Shown: positions 26,043 through 41,440 of the stretch, piece by piece
Layout: each line of letters starts with the position of its first letter
How positions within the stretch are numbered: the first letter of the stretch is position 1
NCBI GenBank assembly: GCA_019096195.1
Contig: JAGTXK010000139.1
Coordinates: forward strand, 248,001-312,000
Reading direction: 5' to 3'
Origin: Boletus sp. NGJ
Lineage: Eukaryota > Basidiomycota > Agaricomycetes > Boletales > Boletaceae
DNA: 64,000 nucleotides
Translations under genes and position numbers: made by a program
Notes under the pieces: model-generated
Databases searched by the model: none
The model's input: only the letters and a program-made list of their open reading frames with translations
What the model was told of the DNA's origin: nothing

Positions 26043-26609
26043 ATGTTCACTCGCGACGAGTACGTTCAGGCCAAGTTTGACTGTCTGTCGGAATCACCGC
26101 TGACACTTTAATCAGTATAGACATATCAACGAGGGCCGCAGATCAGTTCACCCGTCTCTACTACTCCACCTACGACTCCCCCACACGCGCAGACGACTTG
26201 CCAAAGTTCTACCGTGCCACATCGACACTGACATGGAACGGCAACCCGTGCCAAGGCGTAGATGGTGTCAAGAAACTCATCCAAAACATGCCTAGCACGA
26301 AGCATGAGGTTCAGTCCTACGATTGTCATCCTATTCCAGGTTAGTCCATCGTCCCTCTCGCTTCGTCTATTATTTCAACAGTGCCCAGGCTCGCGTCCCC
26401 CTTCTTTGCTGGTGACTGTGGCAGGGAATGTCACGCACGGGAAGAGTTCAGAACACCCTATTACTACCCCAAGTCGATCGGTAGACGGCCAACCAAGAGT
26501 GTTCTTTCAGACATTCATGCTTGTCCCAGACCCGGCTGCCCCTGTTGCTGGAGTGGGAGAGGTTGCAAAGTATTATGTTGATGCTGATTCAATGAGATTC
26601 GTAGGATGA
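26043..26609 (+). CDS. NXT1: NTF2-like mRNA export cofactor (p15/NXT1 type)
   Basis: Exons 26043..26059, 26116..26339 and 26389..26609 give 153 residues. The first exon is only 17 bases (MFTRD plus two bases), joined to DIDISTRAADQFTRLYYSTY. The NTF2 fold is recognisable in RLYYSTYDSPTR, LTWNGNPCQGVDGV, IQNMPSTKHEVQSYDCHPIPG and VFFQTFMLVPD. The size and 'FTRLYY...YDCHPIP' favour the p15/NXT partner of the Mex67/TAP export receptor over the Ran carrier NTF2 itself. In complex with Mex67 it would carry mRNPs through the nuclear pore. It converges with PRP22, with about 225 bp between the ends. Confidence 0.85.
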
Positions 26610-26833
26610 TCACCTGCGGTTCGGAGCTGGAGCTTGGACGCCGAGTCTTGGCCTCGATCCCAATGGATGTACAATTGTATCAACAACAATCAGTGGATGG
26701 TAAGAATGCTTGAAAACATGACGAGTGAACACGAAATTTCTGGGGACTCGCAGTACCAGTATAATATGCAAACAAAAACCTATTGGTACATACACTACTA
26801 AACCAACGCTTTGCAAGAAATGGCAGAAAGTAA

Positions 26834-30568
<3,735 letters not shown>

Positions 30569-30704
30569 CGTAGACAGTCGTGGTTTGCAGGCAAGGGATG
30601 CGTTGCTGATGTAACCAAACGTTTAATTGGTACACTGGTACTACTACTAGCAGCGCAGGTTACTTCAATCATTAAATCTCACTCAGACTGCAGCGGTTTC
30701 TCGA

Positions 30705-33700
30705 TGGCTCCACGCTCTCGGAAGGGCATCGTAAAATCTGGAAATGCTGGCAACTCGTCAAAGGGTTCCACGAGGTCAACAGTACCCGAGGTCACATCGT
30801 CGGAGGACAGGCCGCTCTTCCCTCCGGGATCAAGATACCCGCTAAACTTGCTACATGAAAGGTCCGTCTGTCTTCTACGTACAGCCTCACTGTGAGCTCC
30901 GAGCGTTATGCACCCGGATTCGGCACACAGACATAGCTGATGAAAGGTGACTGGGGCTGCACGACTAGGCTTCTGGCACAACAGTCCTCATCTCACCATG
31001 TTTCTATCGTTCTATCGATCACTCGTTTAGATGCCAGAAAAACGGTTGGGAGAAACCGGTCGTCAATACCGTAAAGCATACTTTTTTTCCCTTTCTTTCT
31101 AGGGACCCAACCTTTCTTACCAGAGCAGACAGACAAAAGCTCAAAAGAAAGAAGATAAAGTTGCTAGTCTTCAGGAAGACATCCGCAAATTTTCAATTTC
31201 TTCCGATTTGACTCGGGCGCCAGAAGTGAAAATGTCAAGTGCCCTACGCGATCTTGTTGAAGACACTGTGAAGAAGGGGAGAAGTTTTCTCTTTTTCGAT
31301 TTGCACGTTCTCATTCCATTGTCTTGCAGGCCAGTGTATTTTACCCGTCGTATGAGACAGCGCCCCTGGTGCTGGCAGAAGAAGAAGCTCCTGCAGTGAC
31401 TCAGCGACTTCGACATTTGGGCTTCCGACCGATTCAGATTCAAAACGCTATATCCTACCTTTCAGTGCATACCCCACTAGGCTCACATCTACTGGGCTCT
31501 CTGTCCCCTCTGGAAGCCTGTATCGAATACCTTCTCTTACACATCGCTGAAACCGACCTTCCGCAGCGTTTCTTTTCTTCTAACAATACCTCCAGTCCCT
31601 TTATTCTCTCCGGACATTCCGGAGCTGATAGCCTCAAGAAGCGATGGATCGAAGACCTCGCGATCAAGGAAGCGGGCTTCCCCGCGCATGTTGTGAAGGA
31701 ACATACAGCAGATCCAAGTCTGGCCGAAGATTTGGTGCTGCTCATCTCCGCACTCTCTCGCAAACTCATAGGCAAGGATACAGTAGCGCTGTTCAAAGCG
31801 AGTGCGAACCTAGAGTCGTCCTTTCATGGGATCAGAGATCGGACTGATGAATTAGAAGCACTCGGTGCTCACTTTGTTGACTCATGTCACATCGTTATGC
31901 CGCTCTTCAGTGCCCCCGTGCAGCTCCATGTTGTCTTACCACCTGACACTTACAATGACAGGTCACTGCCAGCTGTGTATGTAGGGTCACACTCGGTACC
32001 CCCATATATCCGACTACATCTGCATGCGCAGCTCCTCTGTGCAGCTGAACGTGAGGACTTCATCGAACCTGGTGAAGGTTTCTTGATCGCAGCCATGCGA
32101 GCCCTTGAAGACCACTGGGCTGAGATCGAAACAAACGGCCCACCTGATATGTCAACGATAGTTGGACATCTCATTACACCTCGGGCCGTGCCACGAGTGC
32201 CAGATGTGCCATATGGTGTACCCGACGACAACGAAAGCAGGAAGACTTCGCGTGGAGCGTCCAGATATATGTACGATGACCGGTCAGATGATCAGGTCAA
32301 CCAAGACTTCGAGAATGTCTGTCAAACAAGGATCTACGCGGAGATGCTTGCTTCTCGCCAGCGTCTCCCAGCCTTTTCGGCAAAAGGATCAGTTCTTGAA
32401 TGCTCTAGACAAGCATAGAGCCGTTGTTGTCGTCGGAGAGACCGGTGAAGGCTATTTGATTTCCTGTCTGTGGTGATCGCTTACAGCACATCCCAGGGTG
32501 CGGGAAGACCACCCAATGTGCGTCATACGTCCCTCTGATTCATGTTGTTCACACTCCAAATGCCAACAGTGCCTCAGTTCATATTGGACTCTCTTATCCA
32601 AAGTGGCCATGGCTCGAAGGCCTCTATCGTTATTACGCAACCACGGAGAATCTCCGCCATATCCGTAGCAGCGCGTGTATCTGGAGAGCGCGCGGATGAT
32701 GGGTCAGTTGGGTATGCCATCCGAGGTGAGACTAAACAAGACAGACGAACCAAGCTGTTGTTCTGCACTACCGGAGTTCTGCTCAGGCGGCTCGGCTCTG
32801 GGGATAGGCTAGAGCACCTAACACATGTTGTTGTGGATGAAGTGAGTCCAACCGCACAGGATAAACCATAAGATGATTTCATAGAATATTCAACAGGTAC
32901 ATGAGCGCTCTGTTGATGGTGATTTCCTTCTGCTGGAATTACGAGAACTTCTCTCGAGGCACGACACCCTCAAAGTAGTTTTAATGTCCGCCACTATCAA
33001 CCATGAAATATTTGCAAAGTACTTCGGTAATGCCCCTGTGCTTACTATTCCGGGCTTCACACACCCGGTGGAGGACAGGTAAGTGCCTTGGAAGTTTGCT
33101 GTCGACACAGGCTAAGAGTCTATGAGATATCTCGAGGACTTCATAGACCTGTTACACTACGTCCCCTCCGGATCCAGGCGTGGTATGAAAGGACAGAATG
33201 ACAAAGAGTACGAAGATAGGCTTAGATCTCAGGGGCTCAGTGAGCGGGGCATATCATCTATCCGGAACATTGTAGCCACGGACCGCATTGATTACCAGGT
33301 GCGCAAGCTGTTTACGTATATGCTGAATCTAATTCCAGTCCTACTAGTTAATTTCCATGCTCATCAGATATATCACTTCCTCTACAGATATTCCGGCTGG
33401 TATCCTCATTTTTCTGCCAGGTGTTCAAGAAATACGCCAATGTATTTCCGCCATTTCGAGTGTGGACATCGAGGACGAAGTGGATATTTACCCCCTCCAT
33501 GCTAATCTTACTAGTGGAGAGCAACGTGCAGTCTTTAAAACATCAAAAAAATGGAAAATCGTTGCCGCCACCAACGTCGCAGAGGCAAGTATTTGCCAGA
33601 ATCAAGTCGTTGGTGCCGCTTATTGGTTCTGACAGACGTCCATCACTATCGATGATGTGGTCTATGTCATTGACGGGGGAAAAGTCAAGGAAACAAACTA

Positions 33701-35390
33701 CAACCCGGACACTGGGCTTTCTACTCTGACAGAGCAATGGATAACCCGTGCAGCTGCCAGACAGCGTAGAGGAAGAGCGGGCCGTACCAAGCCTGGTATA
33801 TGCTACAAACTGTACACGCGGAAGCAGGAGGGAAACATGACTCCTTTTCCTGTGCCCGAGATTCTTCGTACTCCTCTGGAAAGTATTTCGTTGATCGTCA
33901 AAGTCACGCGAGAAAATGAGGATGTCCAGGTATGTTTTGTGCCGTCTGTCATTGCGTATAAAAGACTCGACTCGTGCCAAATTTCGCAGCACTTTTTAAA
34001 GAAAGCAATAGATCCCCCCAACGTATCAGCAATGGACAAGGCATGGTCCACGCTGCGAGAGTTAGGAGCTGTAGACAAGGAGAATAAACTTACTGCTCTT
34101 GGACGTTATTTGGCAAGTCCATGGTATGTGGTCAATCAAACGCCCTCTCATTTTTTCCTAGGCTGTGCTTCCCTTGGATTTAAGGCTGGGCAAGGTTGTT
34201 TCTGGGCCTCTCGGTTGCGAACATACTGACCCTTGACACATCCAGATGCTGGTGCTTGGATTGATTCTGAGGTGCCTGGACCCTGTTCTCACAATAGTTG
34301 CCAGTTTATCTTCGAAGCCCTTGTTCGTTAGCCCATTGGAAAAGCGCGAAGCGGCTACCCAGTATGATATTTATCCATGTCTTGGCTTTTATTTCTGCTC
34401 ATACTCTAGTTCTCAGAGCAAGGCTTCGTTTTGATAAACACAACAGTGATCTCCTGACTGATGTGCATGCATACGACGCGTGCGTGCGACTGCACTCCGG
34501 AAACGAGTCTCGAGACACATTGAGGAATTTTTGCGAAGAGGTGAGCATTATCTTGCTAGTGGGTACCAGAGAAAGAGAACTGAGATTCTTAAGAATTTCA
34601 TCTCCAGGGATGCCATACACGAGATAACCTCGCTCCGCCAAGATTTCTTTTACTCGCTCTTGGACATGGGGCTAACAGCCAACTTGTCCACGCCAGACTC
34701 CGCGGAGCTCAATGTCAACAGTACAAACACGAATGTCATCAAGGCTGTCATTCTTGGGGGACTCTGGCCACGTGTCGCACGGGTATACTTGCCTCCGTCA
34801 GCAATCAAATTCGACAAGGTCCAGGCTGGCACTGTGCAGCGCGAGAATACAGCCAAGGAATACAAGATGTATGACCCGAAGAACACGCGCGTTTTCTTGC
34901 ACCCGTCGTCCGTTCTATTTGGTGAATCTACGTGGAAGTCGCCGTTTTTGGCTTATTTCCAGATGCAGCAGACGACCAAGGTCTTTGTGAGGGGTGCAAC
35001 CGAGGTATGGCGAATAAACCGTAAACATGCCTGGCCACGAATTATTTTTCGTCAGGTACCCATATATGGGCTTCTACTTTTTGGGGGCCCTGTATCAGTG
35101 AACCATGTCGGCGGTGGAATAGTCGTTGGGAGTGTAGATAGTGGCACATTCAAGTTGAAGGCCTGGCCACGCATCGGAACACTCGTCAATCAGCTACGGT
35201 GAGTCAAACCGTGTGTCGATGTCTTCCAACACCGATGTACTTTCGAAGACGGCTTTTGGAGGCTCAGCTGGAGCAGTGCATCGAACAAGGTCTCATGCTG
35301 GGATCTGAGCAAGACTTGTTAGTTTCGAATGCGATCACAGCACTGCTGGACCGAGATGGATTAACTAGTGACCGAGGTATCTCTTTGTGA
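30705..35390 (+). CDS. DHX29/DHX57/YLR419W-like DExH RNA helicase
   Basis: Many exons. The first are 30705..30861, 31031..31070, 31103..31267, then 31330 onward. The start is MAPRSRKGIVKSGNAG. A UBA-like segment (QRLRHLGFRPIQIQNAISYL) and an RWD-like region precede the helicase core. Motif I is split by an intron (VVVVGETG / CGKTTQ). Others: TQPRRISAISVAARVS, VVVDEVHERSVDGDFLLL (motif II is DEVH, not DEAH), LMSATI, FLPGVQEI, ATNVAEASITIDDVVYVID and RQRRGRAGRTKPG. HA2/OB-type sequences follow (LDLRLGKM.., TWKSPFLAYFQMQQTTKVF). The domain order matches the DHX29/DHX36/DHX57 clade and yeast YLR419W, cytoplasmic helicases tied to translation initiation. The precise orthologue is unsettled. End: the C-terminal LLDRDGLTSDRGISL. 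Confidence 0.85.
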
Positions 35391-35495
35391 TGGAATATTA
35401 CAAATCTATGCTAGGAGTTGTATACATGGGGTGATCGAGGGGTCATTACTATTGTCGTATAAATTATCCACAGGATCTCTCCTGCATCCCATAAA

Positions 35496-36732
35496 CTAAA
35501 TGGAAGAGTATGTGGTTGCAATTTCATGGTCGAGTGATGAGGGTACCAGGTCTTGAATTCGTTGTTGCTGGAGTAAAGAGAGTTTTTCATCTAGTTCGTG
35601 GATGAATGTGCAAGGGGATATTTGGCCGGGTAACATCAAGGTGGTCTGAGGAAGAGGGCTTTCGTGGACGAAACATTTCCGACTTGTCTGGGGGAAAGGG
35701 GACATGGGCTCTGCATGTTTCTGGAAAGAGTGCTGAGAGAGAGTAAAGTCGGGGACTGGCATGGGTGCGTTCCATGGGGGACCATACGGCTGTGTACGTG
35801 CTACCGGTTTTCGGCGGAGTCTAGTATTGACGGTCTTGACGATAGGTTTAGAAAGGATGATGGGAGAAGGTTCTGGTGACATGGATTTGAAGACAGTTTT
35901 GAACTTGTTGACTAGCGACCGACGACCTGGGAGGGTCGGAGAACAAGATGTCACGACGTAATGAACGAGAAAAAAGACATGAAACGATTCACCTTGGGGT
36001 GGGGGAGACGGGGACGGCATGATGGACGGACTTGATGAGGCGTCGGGAGTGCCTATGGAGGATATAAGCGAAAGGGATAGATAGAGAACGAGGATATTAC
36101 ATACTCGGTGGAGATAGGGTTCTTGATCTGGAATGTTTTTTAAACGGATTTACGAATCTGGTACGCTGCAGTGGAGGGGATGGTGTGGACGTTGAGGGGG
36201 GTGGAGAGGGAGGGCGGGTATCGACCTGATCAAGAGGAGCCGGGGTGGATGTGGAGGAAACACTAGAGGATCTCCATCTGTTAGGCAAAGAGAAGCGTGG
36301 AGGAGTGAAAAGACGCTTCGGGGACTTTGGGGAAGGATGGGTATCAAAGGAAGCCGACCGGGAAGAAGAGGGGGGAAAGCGACCGAACTGATCTACGAGG
36401 ACGGGAGAGTTCTGGGCGGTATAAGGCTGCGGAGGGCAAGGGGAATCTGAGGCTGTGGACTTGCGCCTGTGGAAAGGGGAGGACCACCGACGGTGGCTGG
36501 GGAGAGAGACGGAGGGGGAGGCAGGGAAGGAATAGGAAGTGTTGGAGCTGGTAAGGGAGAAGGAGACATGGCGGGTTGGGAGTGGAAGAGACGGGTCGGG
36601 GAGGTCGTTCGGGGGAGGGTCTTGAGGTGGAGGGTCTTGAGGAGGAGGAGGAGGGGCGCGGAGGAGGAGGAGGAGGAGGAGGAGGAGGGCGACGAGGGCG
36701 ATGAGGAGGGCGAGAATGGCGATCATGAACAT
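35496..36732 (-). CDS. Hypothetical single-pass membrane protein, proline/serine-rich
   Basis: Exons 36732..36105, 36052..35993 and 35926..35496 give 372 residues in phase. The N-terminus is a signal-anchor made almost only of Leu, Ile, Ala and Val (MFMIAILALLIALVALL, then a run of nine Leu encoded by a GAG/GGA trinucleotide tract on the + strand). A PPPPPQDPPPQDPPP run and a long Ser/Pro/Arg-rich, probably disordered, cytoplasmic part follow. The C-terminal exon ends with a short helix (FIHELDEKLSLLQQQRIQDL). No family is recognised. Many basidiomycetes carry such lineage-specific anchored tails, but function is unknown. It diverges from exonuclease V, with 121 bp between the start codons, and converges with the helicase gene. 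Confidence 0.65.
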
Positions 36733-36788
36733 GGAGAGGACATGGAGGCGAAGAGGAAACGGACATTGTACGATCGGGACAGGGGAAA

Positions 36789-36810
36789 TTAATATTAATA
36801 TTAATATTAA
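36789..36810. repeat. AT-rich microsatellite, TTAATA unit
   Basis: The 6-base unit TTAATA is repeated about 3.7 times over 22 bp. It is palindromic and sits in the short bidirectional promoter of the membrane protein and EXO5 genes. Confidence 0.85.
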
Positions 36811-36853
36811 AGTCGAACGACTTGCATTTCATACTCCGCGGCACTCGAACATT

Positions 36854-38987
36854 ATGTCGGACGAGTTCGACGCCTACGACTTGTCCGAATTCACGGTCGA
36901 GGATTTCGCAGCTATCGACGCCGACCTTGCTCGCGCAAACGCAAACGCAGCTGGTCCAGCCATTCAAATGGCCATCGAACACAGTCCGTTCAACAAGTTT
37001 CTCTCCTGGAAAAGACATCTCGCCGTCACAGACCTCGTCTCACCACTATGGTAAGCACGGCTGCACCCCGCTCGAATGCCCAAGACCTCATCCCCTCAAG
37101 GTGTGAAGTACAGCACGAGTATGGCCTCTATGGAGCACGCTACAAACCCTTGCATCGACGCCCCTCCACCTTCACTTCGAGGAACGGTCATCAAGTACGC
37201 GTCCGCCAACAGGTCGCGACCGCAAACGACCGCAGACTCAAACGTGGCACGGTATGCTCTATCTGTCTGATCCATCTCTCGCTCTCATCCTCTCTATCGA
37301 GTCTGTCCACAAAGCTTTGGAAAACGAGTTACGTCCCGACAAACTCGTCGTCCATGTCGTCTCCGCGGAGGAACGCTTCGGTCTTCGGTCAGTCGTTTGG
37401 CACTATATACACTCCTTCTTTCACTGTCATTCCTTAGCCTTCTGCAGCTCATCGATGGCTTCAATGAGCTAGCCTCCAATGGTATCACGGTAATCATCTC
37501 TCTCCCCTTTTGTAGCCCTCGTTTTAATACATCACCAGAGAGAACTCCCCGTGTTCGCGATCACGCACGCCCAAGTCGTTCTAGGCATCATCGTATGCGC
37601 TTTCCCATTTCTTACCGCTTTCCGCTCCTGACCTCATTTCCAAGGATGAGGTACTTCGATCACCCCTCACTCAAGGCAGCCAAGATCAAGTCATCTCACC
37701 AGGATCTCCTTCGTGCGCACCTTCCAGTTCCCCACCAAAGAAGAAGCAGCGACTGCAGGAAATTACTTCCCTCGTCCTCGATCCGTCAACACAAGCATCT
37801 GCGATCAACACTGACCAAGCAGCTGAACCGATTCCGGAAACAACTCACGCAGCGATCATCCCTGGTGACCCACATGAGTTGCGCATCGTTGATTACAAGA
37901 CACGCCGGTCCTCAAACATTCCTTTGGACGAAGATTCCCTCTCACCTCGCCTCCAGCTTATGATGTATCACCGCATGCTCTCCTCTCTTCTGGAACCCGA
38001 AGCATTTCAAACTTTTGATCTACTGTGGAGCCGACTGAGCCTTGATCCCACAAAACCCTTTTCGACCCAGTTCTTAAAAGACATCGTCTGGGAACAACGA
38101 CAGGTAGACCCTACGGATCGTAATGTAGATCTCAACCGCTTGGTATCGCAATGGATCACTACAGTTCAACAAAATCGTCCTGGTCTCGTAGGGGTCAGTC
38201 AACAGCTACAACTTGTTTATCGTCGGTCAGTGTTTGTAGGGAAACGACGAGGAAAAGGGAAACATAAAGCTACAGAGACAGTAGACGTAGACGATCCCCT
38301 TGAGGCTCTCGTGCTCCAAGAAGAATTGGACCTCGCTCGCGCCATCGAAGAGAGCCTCAGTGAGATGGGGCATGAGGAAGCTGGCCAGGTTGCTCATTAC
38401 GTGGCACAGAACGTCCAGCAAGTTGGGGCCTCGTCAGTCGGTTGCACATCTTCTGTCTGGAAGGACCTCATTTCTCGGTCGGATTCTGGACAAACCGATC
38501 CCACGCTAGCCTGGGCAATTCAGCAGTCGCTACTGGCCTGTGCACACGAGGCACGTGCAAAAGTGAGTTCAGATAAATTACTTCGGGATGGTGAGAGCCC
38601 ATGCTTGAAAAAAAGTCTTACTTGACATTGATATCAATCCAACTCAGATGACCCTCCGTCCGACGGAGCCACCGTCGATATATCCCCCATCATTGGAACG
38701 AAGGAGTTCAAAATGGACGACGATGAACTAGACACACACCTTGCTGACGTTCTCCAATGGTGGTTTGGTGCGCGACCTGCCAGGGGGGTGGATGTCGACC
38801 AAACACATCGGTGCTTGTGAGTTCTCGTCGTTGTATTATGTGTGGCAGTCGCGTACTTGATGATTCTAGCACATGCGAATATCAAGATTCGTGCGAGTGG
38901 AGGGAGCAGAAGGCGAGAGAAGCAGCAGCGGCCGTTGCAGAGCGGCGGAAGGCACAACGAAGCAGTACTACGCCTGACGCTGTATAA
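36854..38987 (+). CDS. EXO5: Exonuclease V (Exo5/Dem1), with UIM-like motifs
   Basis: Starts MSDEFDAYDLSEFTVEDF. Exons 36854..37050, 37101..37251, 37302..37387 and 37438 onward are clear, with more downstream. Family landmarks: SPLWCEVQHEYGLYG (first cluster Cys), a lysine/acid RecB-type nuclease core with SVHKALENEL, ERFGLRLLQLIDG, RELPVFAITHAQVVLGIID and ELRIVDYKTRR (the nuclease D...DYKT motif). The C-terminal Cys set RCFTCEYQDSCEW completes the probable [4Fe-4S] cluster. Role by family: bidirectional single-strand exonuclease for mitochondrial or nuclear genome maintenance. Unusually, the stretch between core and last Cys motif carries LDLARAIEESLSEM and PTLAWAIQQSLL, both matching the ubiquitin-interacting motif pattern. 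Confidence 0.9.
38317..38540 (+). other. Two UIM-like motifs encoded in the EXO5 C-terminal region
   Basis: LDLARAIEESLSEM (about 38325..38366) and PTLAWAIQQSLL (about 38499..38534) share the aliphatic-x-x-A-I-x-x-S-L core of ubiquitin-interacting motifs, and the first is flanked by acidic residues. Pattern match only. Confidence 0.5.
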
Positions 38988-39025
38988 CGTAATACTGGAC
39001 ATCTGTGTTTGTCAACGATAACATT

Positions 39026-39997
39026 ATGGATGGCTGGGTAGACTATCTTCACGTCGATTTCCTCGGAGAACACATTCTCTTTCGTTCCCTACGTTTGCAA
39101 TCTTTCTCGTCATTCTTCCTGAGCAGCATCCTCATAACCATACTATGTCTTTTGGAGAGGTATCCACTCGTCTCCTTCTCTTCGCTCTGCTCACCATCTC
39201 TCTTGTAGGTTTCTGACTGTCGTCTTGAATAAACACGTACAGCCGTCTACGGCACGGCACTCGCGACTCGCGACTGCAGCTTGGAGAAGCTCGGTGTATG
39301 GATTCGTCACTTTCTTACGATTGTGAGTGCCCTTTTTGGAAACATACTCTTGCCCGGTGGTACGCATCAGGACCAACTCATCGCGTGTAGACTGTATATG
39401 CTCATAGCGATGTCGAATCAGCTAGGGTACGTATTCCAACGTCGTTCGAAACCCAGCCATAACCCAGCTTCCTAGAGCTATCGCTATCGTCGTAAGCTGG
39501 CGCCACCGTCGAGGAACACTGAACCTTGGTTGTCTGACCTTGACCGTATGCCTCTTCAGGTGATCACGCTGTCTATAGGGCAGTTCGCCATCGAATACAT
39601 AGAATACCAAGAACCGAACTTGGAAAGACAGTACGTGCACGAAATCAATCCACCGGAAAGCTGATCAAAAGGTACCCTCCACAGGGCCGAGGAGCCTCTC
39701 CTCGGGAATTCGTTTGAAAGACGTCCCATCTGGAGACCTCGCACGAGGGCAAAGCCGGAAAGCATATTCATCCACCCAAACGAGTCAAACTTGGCCCGTG
39801 CAGACGCCGTCGCTCTCGAGCTCGGTATTGGTGGTGATACCGAGCTCGTTCGGGGAAACAGGGCTGATGGACAATCATGGCAGCTCGGAAAAGGTAGAGA
39901 CGTTGCGCGAGAAACGTTTGGCGGCTCGCACCGTCACCTAGACTCTGATACCAGTGTCTTTGATGTTGGCGATGACGATGGTAATAGAACGCCGTAA
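39026..39997 (+). CDS. Ctr-type copper transporter-like membrane protein
   Basis: Starts at ATG 39026 (MDGWVDYLHVDFLGEHILF). Exons joined at gtatcc...ttgtag near 39161 and later short introns give three membrane segments: FFLSSILITILCLLER, then VTFLRLLYMLIAMSNQLG with the Ctr M-x-x-x-M motif, then IAIVVITLSIGQFAIEYI. The motif LGEHILFRS and the spacing of the segments fit the Ctr family (high-affinity or vacuolar Cu(I) uptake). The Met-rich extracellular N-terminus of plasma-membrane Ctr proteins is absent, and the third segment lacks the usual GxxxG, so transport ability is uncertain. The last ~110 residues are soluble, acidic and low complexity. The final reading frame stops at 39997. Confidence 0.7.
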
Positions 39998-40354
39998 CGG
40001 TTGATGCATCTGGTTAACAATTTGGCACGTCACTTGATACATAGTAGACGGGATGTCGTACCTCCACGCAGCCTCTCGAATGCACTGAGGTGTGTCGTAT
40101 TGAGATGCGCGTCTCATATATTTTTTCTGGTTCTGACTCGAATGTCGTGAGACTTGTCCATGCGATGCTTTATTCTCACTGAGGGGAGTAAAGTTATGAA
40201 CAATCAGTGTGTTGGCGACGCTGATTATCAGCTTTTCGTGCTCGGTGACACTAATAATCAGATCTAGCTTAGCCGCCCACCCAAAGTGACCACTAAAACG
40301 ACGTGCCTCAGCTCGTCAAAGAGACACAATCCACCCACACTTGAGTCGCCTCCC
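39998..40354. other. Intergenic region, CTR-like gene to BTB gene
   Basis: About 357 bp. It contains a perfect 13-base palindrome GCTGATTATCAGC at 40220..40232 and a further AATAATCAG close by. No gene was found; it presumably holds the BTB promoter. Confidence 0.5.
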
Positions 40355-41345
40355 ATGCAAAAGAATCTGAACCAGCACGCTGTTGATGTTGTCTTACGCT
40401 CATCGGATGGAGTATCATTCTATTCTTGGAAGACACTGCTATCCATATCGTCCCCTGTGTTCAGTGACACGTTTAGCTCACCACAGCCGGACACCTCGAA
40501 CGACGACGGCGGACGTCCGGTCATTGACCTGGCAGATGACAGCTACACGCTCGGGCACATCCTGTCACTGTGCCATCCAGCTGGTTGCACTGGGAAACAG
40601 TTCAAAGTAGAGTGCGTCCACGAGCTTGGGGTTGTCCTCGAAGCGACAATGAAATACGACATGGAAAATATTCGCTGCGTGGCACTCGAGGAGCTCACCA
40701 GTCCCTCGTTTCTCCGCAAAGATCCTCTGATGGTTCATGCATTCGCATGTCGGTACGAGTATCCCGAGGCGGCGCGGGTAGTGGCCAAGCACACTTTGGC
40801 TCTACCAACGCTGGTGCGTCGTTACGTGCCAGAATTAGAAAAGATCCACGCTGGCAAGTTATGCCGCCCCCCGGTGTATAGGGAGGCATGCATATCAGCT
40901 GTACTTTCTTCGGCGCACGATCACACGTGGATCGTATACACGCATTCAGCACCCTCGTTCTGGTGCGACGGCGGTGAAAACCATGAAGTGTGGAATGTAC
41001 CACAATCAGACACCCGCCATCTCGCAAGCATCGAAGTGGTCGACTGGAGCGCGTGTTAGTCCACACGTGGTGGCTAGAGTACACGAGGAAGTCGGGATAT
41101 ACTCTGCACAGATCCCCTCACGGCGGTGCAGTAAAAGACCAAGGACTCGTAAATGACGTCCTGTCAAAAATATCGGCTTCAAATTGCGAGCAATGCCAAA
41201 CATTTGGTGTCCGGGAGACATTCCGGTCTTTCGTAGAAATTTTTGCAGGAGAGGTTGACAGCCGCGTTGCGAAGGTACGTCATCTTTGAACCCCTAGATA
41301 CGCTAAACATTTCCCCTGCAGGTTGAAATCGATCTTGGATTCTGA
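40355..41345 (+). CDS. BTB/POZ domain protein of basidiomycete type
   Basis: Exons 40355..40996, 41050..41274 and 41322..41345 give 296 residues. The BTB fold is seen in DVVLRSSDGVSFYSWKTLLS, ISSPVFSDTF, VIDLADDSYTLGHILSL, LEATMKYDMENIRCVALEEL and VHAFACRYEYPEAARVVAK. A 53-bp intron (40997..41049) then joins NHEVW-N to RVLVHTWWLEYTRKSG. The tail KISASNCEQCQTF..GEVDSRVAKVEIDLGF is typical of the large BTB family of agaric fungi, whose members usually act as substrate adaptors or orphan scaffolds; no specific function is known. Without the intron the frame stops at 41059. The first ATG in frame is 40355. Confidence 0.75.
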
Positions 41346-41440
41346 GCAAAGCTATTGTCCGGGACTTCACATGGAAAGTCCATTGATCTATCTCACTAGT
41401 AAATAGTAGAAAGACGATACTTCGTACTGTCTCACAATGT

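Noticed and set aside
36344-37018. Long proline-rich minus-strand reading frame
   Set aside because: It is a frame-shifted shadow of the hypothetical membrane protein and of the EXO5 5' region; the low-complexity CT/GA-rich sequence keeps several frames open.
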